22,356 nucleotides of DNA from Pseudomonadota bacterium (lineage in GTDB: Bacteria > Pseudomonadota > Alphaproteobacteria > Reyranellales > Reyranellaceae), in contig JAEWIV010000364.1 in assembly GCA_023386865.1 (NCBI GenBank), positions 1-22,356 on the forward strand, in the 5' to 3' direction. The position numbers and the translations under genes are program-made. The notes under the pieces were generated by a model. That model saw only the letters and a list, made by a program, of their open reading frames with translations, was not told where the DNA came from and did no database searches. Below, piece after piece: positions 7,359 through 14,302 of this stretch (the stretch's first letter is position 1; the number at the start of each line of letters is the position of its first letter).

Positions 7359-8309
7359 ATGCCGAAAGTGGGCTACCTGCTGCCGACGCGCGAGCGGGTG
7401 ATGGAAGGACGCGACGAGACGGCATCGCTGCTGGCGCTCGCCGAGAAGGCGGAAGGGCTGGGCTACGATTCCTTGTGGGTCGGCGACTCGCTGCTGGCGC
7501 GGCCGCGCCACGATCCGCTGACCTTGCTGGCCGCCGTCGCCGCCCGCACCCGGAAGCCCGAGCTCGGTACTGCCGTGCTGCTGCCTGCTCTGCGAAATCC
7601 TGTCGTGCTGGCCCAGCAGGTGGCGACGCTGGACCGCATCGCGGAGGGGCGCGTGATCCTGGGCATCGGCATCGCGTCCGACGTGCCCAACATCCGTGCC
7701 GAGTTCACGGCAGCGGGCGTGCCGTTCGACAAGCGTGTCGGCCGCCTGGTCGAGGGAATGGCGTTGTGCCGGGCGCTGTGGACGGGCAAGCCGGTCACCT
7801 GGCCGAAGCCGGGAGCGGAGGGGCGCTGGAAAGTCGAAGCGAGCGTGCTCGGCCCGACGCCGCATCGGCCCGGCGGGCCGCCGATCTGGCTGGCGGGCGC
7901 GGTCAAGGCGTCGCGCGAACGCGTCGGCAAGTTCTTCGACGGCTGGTTCCCCAATACGCCTTTGGCCAAGGAGTACGCGCCGGAATGGGCGGAGGTGGTC
8001 GCGTCGGCAAAGGCAGCGGGCCGCGATCCGTCGAACCTCACGCCGGCGATGTACTGCACGCTCTCGATCGACGACGACGTCAAACGGGCCGACGACAAGC
8101 TCAACGCCTATCTGCAAGAATATTACGGCGTCGATCCCCTGGAGACGCGCAGGCGGCAGAAAAGTTTTGCCGGTCCCGCGGCAGAGGCGGCAGCCTGGCT
8201 GAAATCCTATGCCGACGCCGGCGCTACACACATCGTGCTGCGCTTTGCCGGCGACCATGACCGGCACCTCGAGACTGCGGCGCGCCTCCGCCGCGATCTG
8301 GGCTGGTGA
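7359..8309 (+). CDS. LLM-class flavin-dependent oxidoreductase
   Basis: A 316-residue LLM protein with a first strand KVGYLLPT, GDS at 42-44 where many relatives have an acidic-His pair, LGTAV at 69-73, GIGIASD at 102-108 and a late PPIWLAGA strand. The loop after strand 4 (IASDVP) differs from the GVGW type of its downstream partner, so the two are not recent duplicates. The ATG at 7359 has GAGGAAA upstream. Four bases separate its stop from the start of 8314-9195, which suggests co-translation. I cannot place it in a named subfamily with confidence; it looks closest to methylenetetrahydromethanopterin-reductase-like LLM enzymes. Confidence 0.9.
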   Translation: MPKVGYLLPTRERVMEGRDETASLLALAEKAEGLGYDSLWVGDSLLARPRHDPLTLLAAVAARTRKPELGTAVLLPALRNPVVLAQQVATLDRIAEGRVILGIGIASDVPNIRAEFTAAGVPFDKRVGRLVEGMALCRALWTGKPVTWPKPGAEGRWKVEASVLGPTPHRPGGPPIWLAGAVKASRERVGKFFDGWFPNTPLAKEYAPEWAEVVASAKAAGRDPSNLTPAMYCTLSIDDDVKRADDKLNAYLQEYYGVDPLETRRRQKSFAGPAAEAAAWLKSYADAGATHIVLRFAGDHDRHLETAARLRRDLGW

Positions 8310-8313
8310 CGCC

Positions 8314-9195
8314 ATGAAGTTCGCCCTGCACTTCGGCAACAACACCTTTCCCGATTTCGCCGGTGCGGCGAGGCTGGCGCGGCTCGCCGAGGCGGCCGGC
8401 TTCGATTCGGTCCTGGCGGTCGACCATGTGGTCTTTCCCGACAACTACACTTCGACCTACCCCTACTCGGCGACCGGCCGCCTGCCGGTCGGCCGCACCG
8501 GTACTTTTCCCGATCCCCTGATCTGGATTGCCTATGCCGCGGCCGTCACGACCCGGCTGCGCTTCCTGACCGGCGTGGTCATCCTGCCGCAACGCGACCC
8601 GCTGGTCCTGGCCAAGCAGGTCGCCACCCTCGACTACATGAGCGGCGGGCGGTTCGAGCTCGGCATCGGCGTCGGCTGGCTCAAGGAGGAGTTCCAGGCA
8701 ATGGGCGTGCCGTTCGAGCGCCGCGGCCGGCGGGCCAATGAATATATCGCCGCCATGAAGGCTCTATGGGCCGCGGACGGTGCAACTTTCTCGGGTGAGT
8801 TCGTCCGTTTCAAGGAAGTGAGCTGCAATCCCAAGCCGGTCGGCCGCGTGCCCATCGTCGTCGGCGGCCACTCCGAGGCGGCGGCGCGGCGGGCCGGCCG
8901 CCTGGGTGACGGGTTCTTCCCGTCTGTCGGCGCACAGGTCGATACCTTTCCGCTGTTCGATGTCGCCCGCCGGGCGGCGGCGGAAGCCGGCCGAGATCCC
9001 GCAGCCATCGAGATGATTGCCGGCTGCCCCGACCTGCTGCCCAGCTCGACGGTGGAGCCCCGAGCCGCCATCGAGGATCGCCGGCGCCGCGGCGTCGACC
9101 GCATCGTCCTGCCGGTCGGCCCCTTCATGCCGAACCTGGAGGAGAGCCTGACGCGCTTCGGCGACGAGGTCATCCGGCCTTTTGCCGACCCTTGA
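8314..9195 (+). CDS. LLM-class oxidoreductase, Rv2161c-like (TIGR03619-type)
   Basis: A 293-residue LLM protein. Start MKFALHFGNN at 8314 was chosen because it begins at the first family strand, four bases after the preceding stop; a longer in-frame start at 8209 would lie inside the upstream gene. Motifs are DH at 37-38, LTGVVILPQRDP near 85-96, GIGVGW at 117-122 with KEEF after it, and PIVVGGHSEAA near 183. It belongs with 586-1440 and 5379-6248. The ribosome binding site is poor, consistent with translational coupling to the upstream LLM gene. It is followed by a 110-base gap and then by the 2-oxoglutarate oxygenase-like gene on the same strand. Confidence 0.93.
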   Translation: MKFALHFGNNTFPDFAGAARLARLAEAAGFDSVLAVDHVVFPDNYTSTYPYSATGRLPVGRTGTFPDPLIWIAYAAAVTTRLRFLTGVVILPQRDPLVLAKQVATLDYMSGGRFELGIGVGWLKEEFQAMGVPFERRGRRANEYIAAMKALWAADGATFSGEFVRFKEVSCNPKPVGRVPIVVGGHSEAAARRAGRLGDGFFPSVGAQVDTFPLFDVARRAAAEAGRDPAAIEMIAGCPDLLPSSTVEPRAAIEDRRRRGVDRIVLPVGPFMPNLEESLTRFGDEVIRPFADP

Positions 9196-9305
9196 CGGCT
9201 TCACTTGCTGTGCTCTCTCGAAAAGTTGAAGTCGACGAATGCGCATAGACGGACTGCCGAAATATAAAGTGCGGTTGTAAGTGTAACTGCACAATTTCCC
9301 CTCAG
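9196..9305 (+). promoter_or_regulatory. AT-rich leader upstream of the oxygenase-like gene
   Basis: This 110-base gap is clearly less GC-rich than the flanks. It contains TTGAAG at 9226-9231 and an ATATAAA block around 9262-9268, but the spacing between them is too long for a standard promoter, so only the TATAAA as a minus-10 is plausible. No purine-rich ribosome binding site is seen directly before the ATG at 9306. The region suggests that the following gene is transcribed separately from the LLM pair. Confidence 0.35.
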
Positions 9306-9959
9306 ATGAGCAGTGCCGCGCCCGAAATAGTTCCGCTGTTTGCGACTCCAGTCGTCACCTTCGATGTACCCGAGGCAGCGACGCTCAACGGCGATTTGCG
9401 CCGCGTGATCTGCGAGCGCGAAAGGAGCCATCCCAGCACCCAGCACTCCAACGTCGGCGGCTGGCAGTCGAGCTGGGACATGGATCGCTGGGGCGGCGCC
9501 CCGGCGATCAAGCTGCTCGCCGTCGGGCGCAACGTCGCCAACCGCGTCACGACCGATCGGAAGGGAAACGTCGGCAGCGGCCCTCACCCGGGCTACTTCG
9601 CGGTTACCTGGCACGGCAACATGTGGGCAAACGTCAATCGCAGCGGCCATGCCAACGAGTTCCATTCCCACCCGGGCGCCTTCTGGTCGGGTGTCTACTA
9701 CGTCGACGATGGCGGCATCGACGGCGATCCGACGCTCGGCGGCGAGCTCGAGTTCATGGATCCGCGCGGGCCGTTGCCGGCGATGAACGCGCCGCACCTC
9801 GGCTACGCCATGCCGGGTGGCCTGACGGGAGGCGCCACCGAGCGGTTTCGGCCCAAGGCGGGCCGACTGGTGATGTTCCCGTCCTGGGTGATGCATCAGG
9901 TGCGGCCGTACCACGGCACCGCCGAGCGCATCTCGATTGCATTCAATCTGAGCCTCTGA
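9306..9959 (+). CDS. Putative 2-oxoglutarate/Fe(II)-dependent oxygenase (PF13759 / TIGR02466-like)
   Basis: A 217-residue cytoplasmic protein. It has the family layout: LFATPVVTFDVP near the N-terminus, SNVGGWQS at 48-55, WANVN followed by HSHPGAFWSGVYYV at 120-133, LEFMDPR at 149-154, and a final KAGRLVMFPSW, His197, RPY and RISIAFN. Candidate iron ligands are His120 or His122 and His197, and Arg208 could bind 2-oxoglutarate; these are guesses from conservation and order. Family members are predicted non-haem iron oxygenases with few characterised examples. It is preceded by its own AT-rich leader and converges on the LLM gene 10000-11064. Its place among flavin-type oxygenases hints at a second class of oxidation in the same island. 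Confidence 0.85.
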   Translation: MSSAAPEIVPLFATPVVTFDVPEAATLNGDLRRVICERERSHPSTQHSNVGGWQSSWDMDRWGGAPAIKLLAVGRNVANRVTTDRKGNVGSGPHPGYFAVTWHGNMWANVNRSGHANEFHSHPGAFWSGVYYVDDGGIDGDPTLGGELEFMDPRGPLPAMNAPHLGYAMPGGLTGGATERFRPKAGRLVMFPSWVMHQVRPYHGTAERISIAFNLSL

Positions 9960-9996
9960 CTCATGCTCCTCTCCCGCTTGGGGCGAAGAGGATGAG
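9960..9996. terminator. Imperfect hairpin between convergent genes
   Basis: CTCAT (9960-9964) pairs with ATGAG (9992-9996), CCTCT (9968-9972) pairs with AGAGG (9987-9991), and an inner CCC/GGG pair closes the loop, leaving small bulges. It fills the 40-base gap between the stop of the oxygenase-like gene and the stop of the convergent LLM gene, so a bidirectional terminator is likely. No T-run is present. Confidence 0.5.
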
Positions 9997-9999
9997 GGG

Positions 10000-11064
10000 T
10001 CAGGCAAACGCCTTGCGGATTTTCGCCCAGTCGGCCAGCGCCGACTCGTGGCCCGGCACCAGCTGGATGGTGAACTGGGTGTAGCCCGCGCCGCGTAGCG
10101 CCTCGATGCGTTTCTTGATCTCCGCCTCGCCCGCGGTGAACGAGGTGTTGGCGATCAGGTCGGCCGTCACGAACCTCTTCTCCTCTTCCTTCACGAACAT
10201 CAGGTGCCCGCGATGGTTCTCGAGATAGGGGGCGTCCTTGGGCTCGAAACCGCGTGCCAGCTCGATGTAGGACTTGATCTCCGGCGTCGACAGCATGGTC
10301 ACGCCCGGCGCCAGCCCGGCCAGCGCCTCGTCGGCGGCGCGATGCAGCATCACGGCGGCGCGCGGGCCGGCCTGCGCCATCGCCCGTGCCGAACCGGCAG
10401 GCTCGCCGTCCTTCAGCACGCAACCCAGGGCGAAGGCGGTCGCCTGCAGATCGCCGAGCGCATGGCCGGCCGTGCTCCAGGCCTCGCGCATCGCCTCGAC
10501 CTCCCTGATGCCGTTCTCGACCTTGCCGACGAAGTCGATCCAGCCCGCCTTGAGCTTGGCCGTGAGCGCCCGGGTGCGCGGGCCGAAGGCGGAGAGATGC
10601 AGCGCGATCGGATCCCTGGTGTTGAACAGCGGCAACTCGGGATTGAGGAAGCGGATCTTCTTCCTTTGGCCCTCCATCTCGAAGTCGACGGTCTCGCGGC
10701 GCAGCAGGCCATAGACCTGATGGATGTAGGTCTCCATGTCCTTGACCCTGATGGCGCCGAAGCCCATGGCGCGTCGCGCCGTGAAGCCCGTGCCGACGCC
10801 GAAATCGATGCGGCCGGGAGCGAGCTGGTTCAGCGTCGCCAGGGCATTGGCCGTGACCGGAGCGATGCGGTTGGACGGCACCAGCACGCCGGTGCCGAGA
10901 CGAATGCGCTTGGTGTTCACTGCCGCCGCCCCCATTGCGACGAAGCAGTCGGCGCTCAACATCTGGGTGTCGTAGAACCAGGCGTGCGTGAAGCCCAGCT
11001 CCTCGGCTTCCTTGGTGACCTTCCAGGAGTCCGCCGCCGTCGGCAGCGCGATGCCGAATTCCAT
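10000..11064 (-). CDS. LLM-class oxidoreductase, methylenetetrahydromethanopterin-reductase-like
   Basis: A 354-residue LLM protein, the longest complete one in the window. It starts MEFGIALPT after a very strong AAGGAGG site. Motifs are YDTQ at 31-34, LGTGV at 56-60 followed by PSNRIAPV, and GVGTGFTARR at 89-98. The pattern resembles Mer-like F420-dependent reductases and their bacterial relatives. The middle (about 115-160) carries a longer segment than the Rv2161c-type proteins. It lies downstream of 11158-12012 on the same strand, with a 93-base gap that contains a long inverted repeat, so the two may or may not share a transcript. The substrate is unknown. Confidence 0.92.
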   Translation of the reverse strand: MEFGIALPTAADSWKVTKEAEELGFTHAWFYDTQMLSADCFVAMGAAAVNTKRIRLGTGVLVPSNRIAPVTANALATLNQLAPGRIDFGVGTGFTARRAMGFGAIRVKDMETYIHQVYGLLRRETVDFEMEGQRKKIRFLNPELPLFNTRDPIALHLSAFGPRTRALTAKLKAGWIDFVGKVENGIREVEAMREAWSTAGHALGDLQATAFALGCVLKDGEPAGSARAMAQAGPRAAVMLHRAADEALAGLAPGVTMLSTPEIKSYIELARGFEPKDAPYLENHRGHLMFVKEEEKRFVTADLIANTSFTAGEAEIKKRIEALRGAGYTQFTIQLVPGHESALADWAKIRKAFA

Positions 11065-11083
11065 TCTTTCCTCCTTCAGTCAT

Positions 11084-11146
11084 CTGAGCGCTGCGAAGGA
11101 TCTCATGCCGATTGCAAGCGGCGATGAGATCCTTCGCTACGCTCAG
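11084..11146. repeat. Long inverted repeat, dispersed palindromic (REP/BIME-like) element
   Basis: Arms 11084-11106 and 11124-11146 are 23 bases each and complementary except for two unpaired positions near the ends; a further CCG/CGG pair extends the stem toward a small loop. Each arm carries the core CTGAGCGnnGCGAAGGATCT, a sequence I recognise as a widely dispersed intergenic repeat in many bacterial genomes. Two head-to-head copies form the hairpin. It occupies most of the gap between two minus-strand LLM genes and may attenuate or terminate transcription, or stabilise the upstream transcript end. Confidence 0.8.
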
Positions 11147-11157
11147 GGCGACAACGG

Positions 11158-12012
11158 TTATGTATCGGCCAGCGCCGCCAGCATGCGATCGCGCGCGGCG
11201 AAGTCGCCGTCGGCGTGCACCGGCTGCAGGCAGACATGCGTGGCGCCGGCCTCGAAATGCGCGCGCAGGCCCTTCTTGACGGTGTCGGCGTCGCCCCACA
11301 GGCACATGGCGTCGATGAAACGGTCGCTGCCGCCATTGGCGAGATCGGTTTCGGTGAAGCCCTCGCGCAGCCAGTTGTTGCGGTAGTTCGGCAGCACCAT
11401 GTAACGCGCCAGCTCCTTGCGACCGAGCGCGCGCGCCTTGGCGGCATCGGTCTCTATCGTGACCTTCTGCTCGACCGCCAGCCACTTCTTCGGGCCGAGG
11501 ATCGCGGCCGCCTGCCTGGTGTGGCCGGGTGTAACGTTATACGGAACGGCGCCGCGAGATTTTTCCGCGCTGAGCGCCAGCATCTTGGGACCGAGCGCCG
11601 CCACGACCACCGGCAGGCCTTCGGGCGCGTCCTTGTTGATGCCGTCGAGATAGGCGCGCATGGCCGGGATCGGCTTGTCGTAGCGATGGCCGCGCACGCC
11701 TTCGACCATCGGAATGTGGCTGACCCCGAGGCCCAGAATGAAGCGCCCGCCGTGCCAGTCGTTCAACGAAATCAGGGCTCGTTTGGCGGTGTAGGAATCG
11801 CGGGCGTAGATGTTGGCGATCGAGCTGCCGATCACGAGCTTGCTCGACTTGGACAGCAGGTAGCCCGCCAGCGACATCGATTCGTAGCCGCGCGATTCGG
11901 GATACCACAATGCCGAGTAGCCGTTGCCTTCCACCGCTTTCGCGAGGTCGCCGAGCTGAGCTCCGTTGAGCTTGTCCGTCGAGTACCAGACGCCGAGACG
12001 ACCCAATGCCAT
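11158..12012 (-). CDS. LLM-class oxidoreductase, MSMEG_4141-like (TIGR03620-type)
   Basis: A 284-residue LLM protein. The start is the ATG at 12012 (MALGRLGVWYS) with AGGAGA seven bases upstream; the in-frame ATG nine codons earlier has no such site. Motifs are LGRLGVWYSTD at 3-13, YPESRGYES at 37-45, SSIANIYARD at 63-72 and GLGVSH at 94-99. The GVWYS opening and IANIYARD strand are characteristic of the MSMEG_4141-like group annotated as F420-dependent. It is divergent from the PLP-enzyme gene at 12091, with 78 bases between the starts. Function beyond an LLM redox reaction is unknown. Confidence 0.93.
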   Translation of the reverse strand: MALGRLGVWYSTDKLNGAQLGDLAKAVEGNGYSALWYPESRGYESMSLAGYLLSKSSKLVIGSSIANIYARDSYTAKRALISLNDWHGGRFILGLGVSHIPMVEGVRGHRYDKPIPAMRAYLDGINKDAPEGLPVVVAALGPKMLALSAEKSRGAVPYNVTPGHTRQAAAILGPKKWLAVEQKVTIETDAAKARALGRKELARYMVLPNYRNNWLREGFTETDLANGGSDRFIDAMCLWGDADTVKKGLRAHFEAGATHVCLQPVHADGDFAARDRMLAALADT

Positions 12013-12090
12013 CGCAAATCTCCTGTCGAATTGCCGCACCTTGGCACTGGCCGATTGGAGGCACCACCCGAAACTCGGTAAGCTCGAAAA
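12013..12090. promoter_or_regulatory. Divergent intergenic region between LLM and PLP-enzyme genes (78 bp)
   Basis: Promoters for both flanking genes should lie here. The minus gene has a clear AGGAGA ribosome binding site at the left end; the plus gene has only a weak purine stretch (GTAAG) before its ATG. I see no convincing minus-35/minus-10 pair or operator palindrome. Confidence 0.3.
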
Positions 12091-13344
12091 ATGCCTTCTC
12101 CCAGCGCGCTGATCTGCGTCCGGTGCAGCGCCCGTTATGCGGTCGACCGTTTCGCCGACGATTGCCCGGCCTGTCGATCGGCCCGTGCTCCCGCCAATCT
12201 CACCGTCGCCTACGACGCCGCACCCGGCACTGGGATCGGCCGCAACGATCTGCAGCGGCGGCCACGATCGATGTGGCGATGGGAGGCCTTCCTGCCGGCC
12301 GCGGCCCGCGATGCGGTGAGCCTGGGCGAGGGCGACACGCCGCTCCTCGAGGCGCCCAACCTCGGTCTCGGCGACGTCTGGATCAAGGACGAGTCGCGCA
12401 ATCCGACCTGGTCGTTCAAGGACCGGCTGGCTTCGGGCGCGCTCACCATGGCGAAATGCTTCGGCGCCAAGGTCATCGCCTCGAGCTCCTCGGGCAATGC
12501 CGGTGCCGCCGCGGCCGCCTACGCCGCCAAGGCCGGCCTGCCCTGCATCGTCTTCACCTTCGTGGGCTCGGCCGGTCCGCTGATGCTGCAGATGCGGGCC
12601 TACGGCGCCATGGTGGTGAAGGTGACCGACAAGGCCGATCGCTGGCGCCTGCAGTCGCTGGGCGTGCGCGAGTTCGGCTGGGATCCGACCTCGCCGTTCT
12701 TCGGCCCCGGCGTCGGCAGCAATCCCTACGGCATGGAAGGCTACAAGACCATCCCCTACGAGATCGCCGAGGCCTTCGACTGGAACCCGCCGGACTGGTG
12801 CGTGCTGCCGGTGTGCTACGGCGATGCGCTGTTCGGCATGTGGAAGGGTTTCGAGGACCTGAAGGCGCTCGGCTGGATCGATCGCACGCCACGTTTCGTC
12901 GCCGCCGAAGTCTCGGGCTCGCTGACCGCGGCGATGGCGAGCGGCGATGCCATGCCGCCCGAGGTGCCGCGCAACGCACCCTCGATCGCGACTTCGATCG
13001 GCGCCGCCCAGGCCACCGTGCAGTCACTCGACGTGCTGCGCCGTTCGCGCGGTGCGGCCGTCACGATCGACGATGACGACCTGCGCCGCTGGGTCGTGAC
13101 GCTCGCCGCCAAGGAAGGCATCTGGCCGGAAGCATCTTCGGTCGCGCCCTTCGCCGCCATCGAGCGCCTGCGCGCCGACCGGACCATCGCACCGCACGAG
13201 CGTTGCGTGGCGCTGCTGACCGCAAGCGGCCTGAAAGATCCGGGACCGATCGAAACGGCGCTACCCGAGCCGCCGCTGGTGAAAGGCGGGCTGCCCGAGC
13301 TTCTGGCCGCCCTGAAAGACACCTACGGTTTCGCGCATGGCTGA
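12091..13344 (+). CDS. Threonine synthase-like PLP-dependent enzyme with N-terminal zinc ribbon
   Basis: A 417-residue fold-type II PLP enzyme of the threonine synthase/cysteate synthase/diaminopropionate lyase kind. The N-terminus has four cysteines in two pairs (Cys9-Cys12 and Cys25-Cys28) that form a zinc ribbon. The PLP Schiff-base lysine is Lys110 in PTWSFKDR, and the phosphate and substrate loop is SSSSGNAG at 131-138. GVGSNPYGMEGYKT and the PVCYGDALFGMWKGF strand follow the family. It is not part of a threonine biosynthesis cluster: no thrA or thrB genes are near. Instead its last eight bases overlap the start of an LLM gene, so the two are probably made together. It may be a lyase or beta/gamma-replacement enzyme on an amino-acid-like intermediate; genuine threonine synthase activity is possible but not favoured by context. 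Confidence 0.9.
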   Translation: MPSPSALICVRCSARYAVDRFADDCPACRSARAPANLTVAYDAAPGTGIGRNDLQRRPRSMWRWEAFLPAAARDAVSLGEGDTPLLEAPNLGLGDVWIKDESRNPTWSFKDRLASGALTMAKCFGAKVIASSSSGNAGAAAAAYAAKAGLPCIVFTFVGSAGPLMLQMRAYGAMVVKVTDKADRWRLQSLGVREFGWDPTSPFFGPGVGSNPYGMEGYKTIPYEIAEAFDWNPPDWCVLPVCYGDALFGMWKGFEDLKALGWIDRTPRFVAAEVSGSLTAAMASGDAMPPEVPRNAPSIATSIGAAQATVQSLDVLRRSRGAAVTIDDDDLRRWVVTLAAKEGIWPEASSVAPFAAIERLRADRTIAPHERCVALLTASGLKDPGPIETALPEPPLVKGGLPELLAALKDTYGFAHG

Positions 13345-14290
13345 GTACGGCATTTCGATGGACGGGCGCGCACCGGTCACCGACATTCCGGCGCAGGCCA
13401 GGGCGGCGGAGGAGGGCGGCGCGTCGACCCTGTGGATCGCCTGTCACCTTTATCTGCGCGATCCCATCACCATGGCGGCGCTGGCCCTCGGCGCCACCCG
13501 ACGCATGAAGATCGCGCTGATGGCGATGAGCCCCTATTCGGTGCATCCGGTGTTCATCGCCATGGCGGCGGCGACCCTCGAAGAGATGTATCCCGGCCGC
13601 GTCATTCTGTGCCTGGGCGCCGGCGCGCCGGCCGATCTCAAGGCGGCGGGGCTGGAGGCGACCAAGCCGCTGGTCAGCATCGACGAGACGGTGAAGATCT
13701 GCCGCACGCTGCTGGCGGGCGAGATGGCGGATTTCCAGGGCCAGATGTTCCGTGTCTCCGGCCGGCGTCTGGCCAATGGCGGCCGCAAGGTGCCGATCGT
13801 GCTGGCGGCCTCCCGCGCGCGCATGCTGAAGCTCGCCGGGCGCGAGAGCGACGGCGTGCTGATCTCTGCCGCCACCTCGCCGCCTTTCGTGGAGGCCTGC
13901 CTGGCCGAGGCGGCCAGCGTCAACCCGGGCTTCCGGAAGGTCGGCATCGTCTATACCAAGCTCGGCGCCACGGAGAAGGAAGGCATCGATCCGATCCGCC
14001 GGCCGATCGGATTCGTGCTGCGCGGCGCCCACCATGCCGAGAACATCCGCCTGTCCGGTGCGAAGCTCGACCAGGCGGCGCTCGCTGCCGCCTATGCCGC
14101 CGAGAACTGGACGGAGGTCGACCGCCTGGTCAGCGACGACGTCGTGCGCCGCCACGCCGCCTGCGGCACCTCCGACCAGGTGCGCGCCAAGCTCGAAGAG
14201 TATCGCGCCATCGGCCTCGACGAGGTCGTGATCGGCGGCATGGACGATGCGCCGTCGATCGCCGCGGCCCTGGCCGCCGTTCGACGATAG
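13337..14290 (+). CDS. Divergent LLM-class flavin-dependent oxidoreductase
   Basis: A 317-residue protein that has the LLM barrel but is among the most divergent here. The opening is EYGISMDGR; the acidic-His position is replaced by ACHLYLRDP at 35-43, the next strand reads MAMSPYSVHP at 62-71, and the cofactor loop is LGAGAPAD at 93-100. The late strand KVPIVLAAS precedes RESDGVLIS. The ATG at 13337 overlaps the end of the PLP-enzyme gene by eight bases, indicating translational coupling, and twelve bases separate it from the next LLM gene. It resembles methylenetetrahydromethanopterin-reductase-like members. Substrate unknown; joint expression with a PLP enzyme points to an amino-acid-derived compound. 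Confidence 0.88.
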   Translation: MAEYGISMDGRAPVTDIPAQARAAEEGGASTLWIACHLYLRDPITMAALALGATRRMKIALMAMSPYSVHPVFIAMAAATLEEMYPGRVILCLGAGAPADLKAAGLEATKPLVSIDETVKICRTLLAGEMADFQGQMFRVSGRRLANGGRKVPIVLAASRARMLKLAGRESDGVLISAATSPPFVEACLAEAASVNPGFRKVGIVYTKLGATEKEGIDPIRRPIGFVLRGAHHAENIRLSGAKLDQAALAAAYAAENWTEVDRLVSDDVVRRHAACGTSDQVRAKLEEYRAIGLDEVVIGGMDDAPSIAAALAAVRR

Positions 14291-14302
14291 GGCCAAGACG
14301 GC

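Noticed and set aside
6446..8260. A 604-codon plus-strand open frame antisense to, then out of frame with, LLM genes
   Set aside because: Shadow of 6260-7297 (minus) and 7359-8309 (plus). No ribosome binding site or family motif.
5379..8444. A 1021-codon open frame on the minus strand that continues the LLM frame upstream
   Set aside because: Only the last 289 codons (5379-6248) code for LLM. The upstream part runs through two other LLM genes in a wrong frame or antisense and is Arg-rich low-complexity protein, so it is not a fusion.
7359..9195. LuxAB bacterial luciferase (light emission)
   Set aside because: The adjacent pair recalls luxAB, but there are no luxCDE fatty acid reductase genes and the subfamily motifs are of Mer/Rv2161c type.
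12041..12060. Sigma-54-like promoter (TTGGCAC near the PLP-enzyme gene)
   Set aside because: The GG and GC elements are not at the required minus-24/minus-12 spacing; the match is only to the first half.
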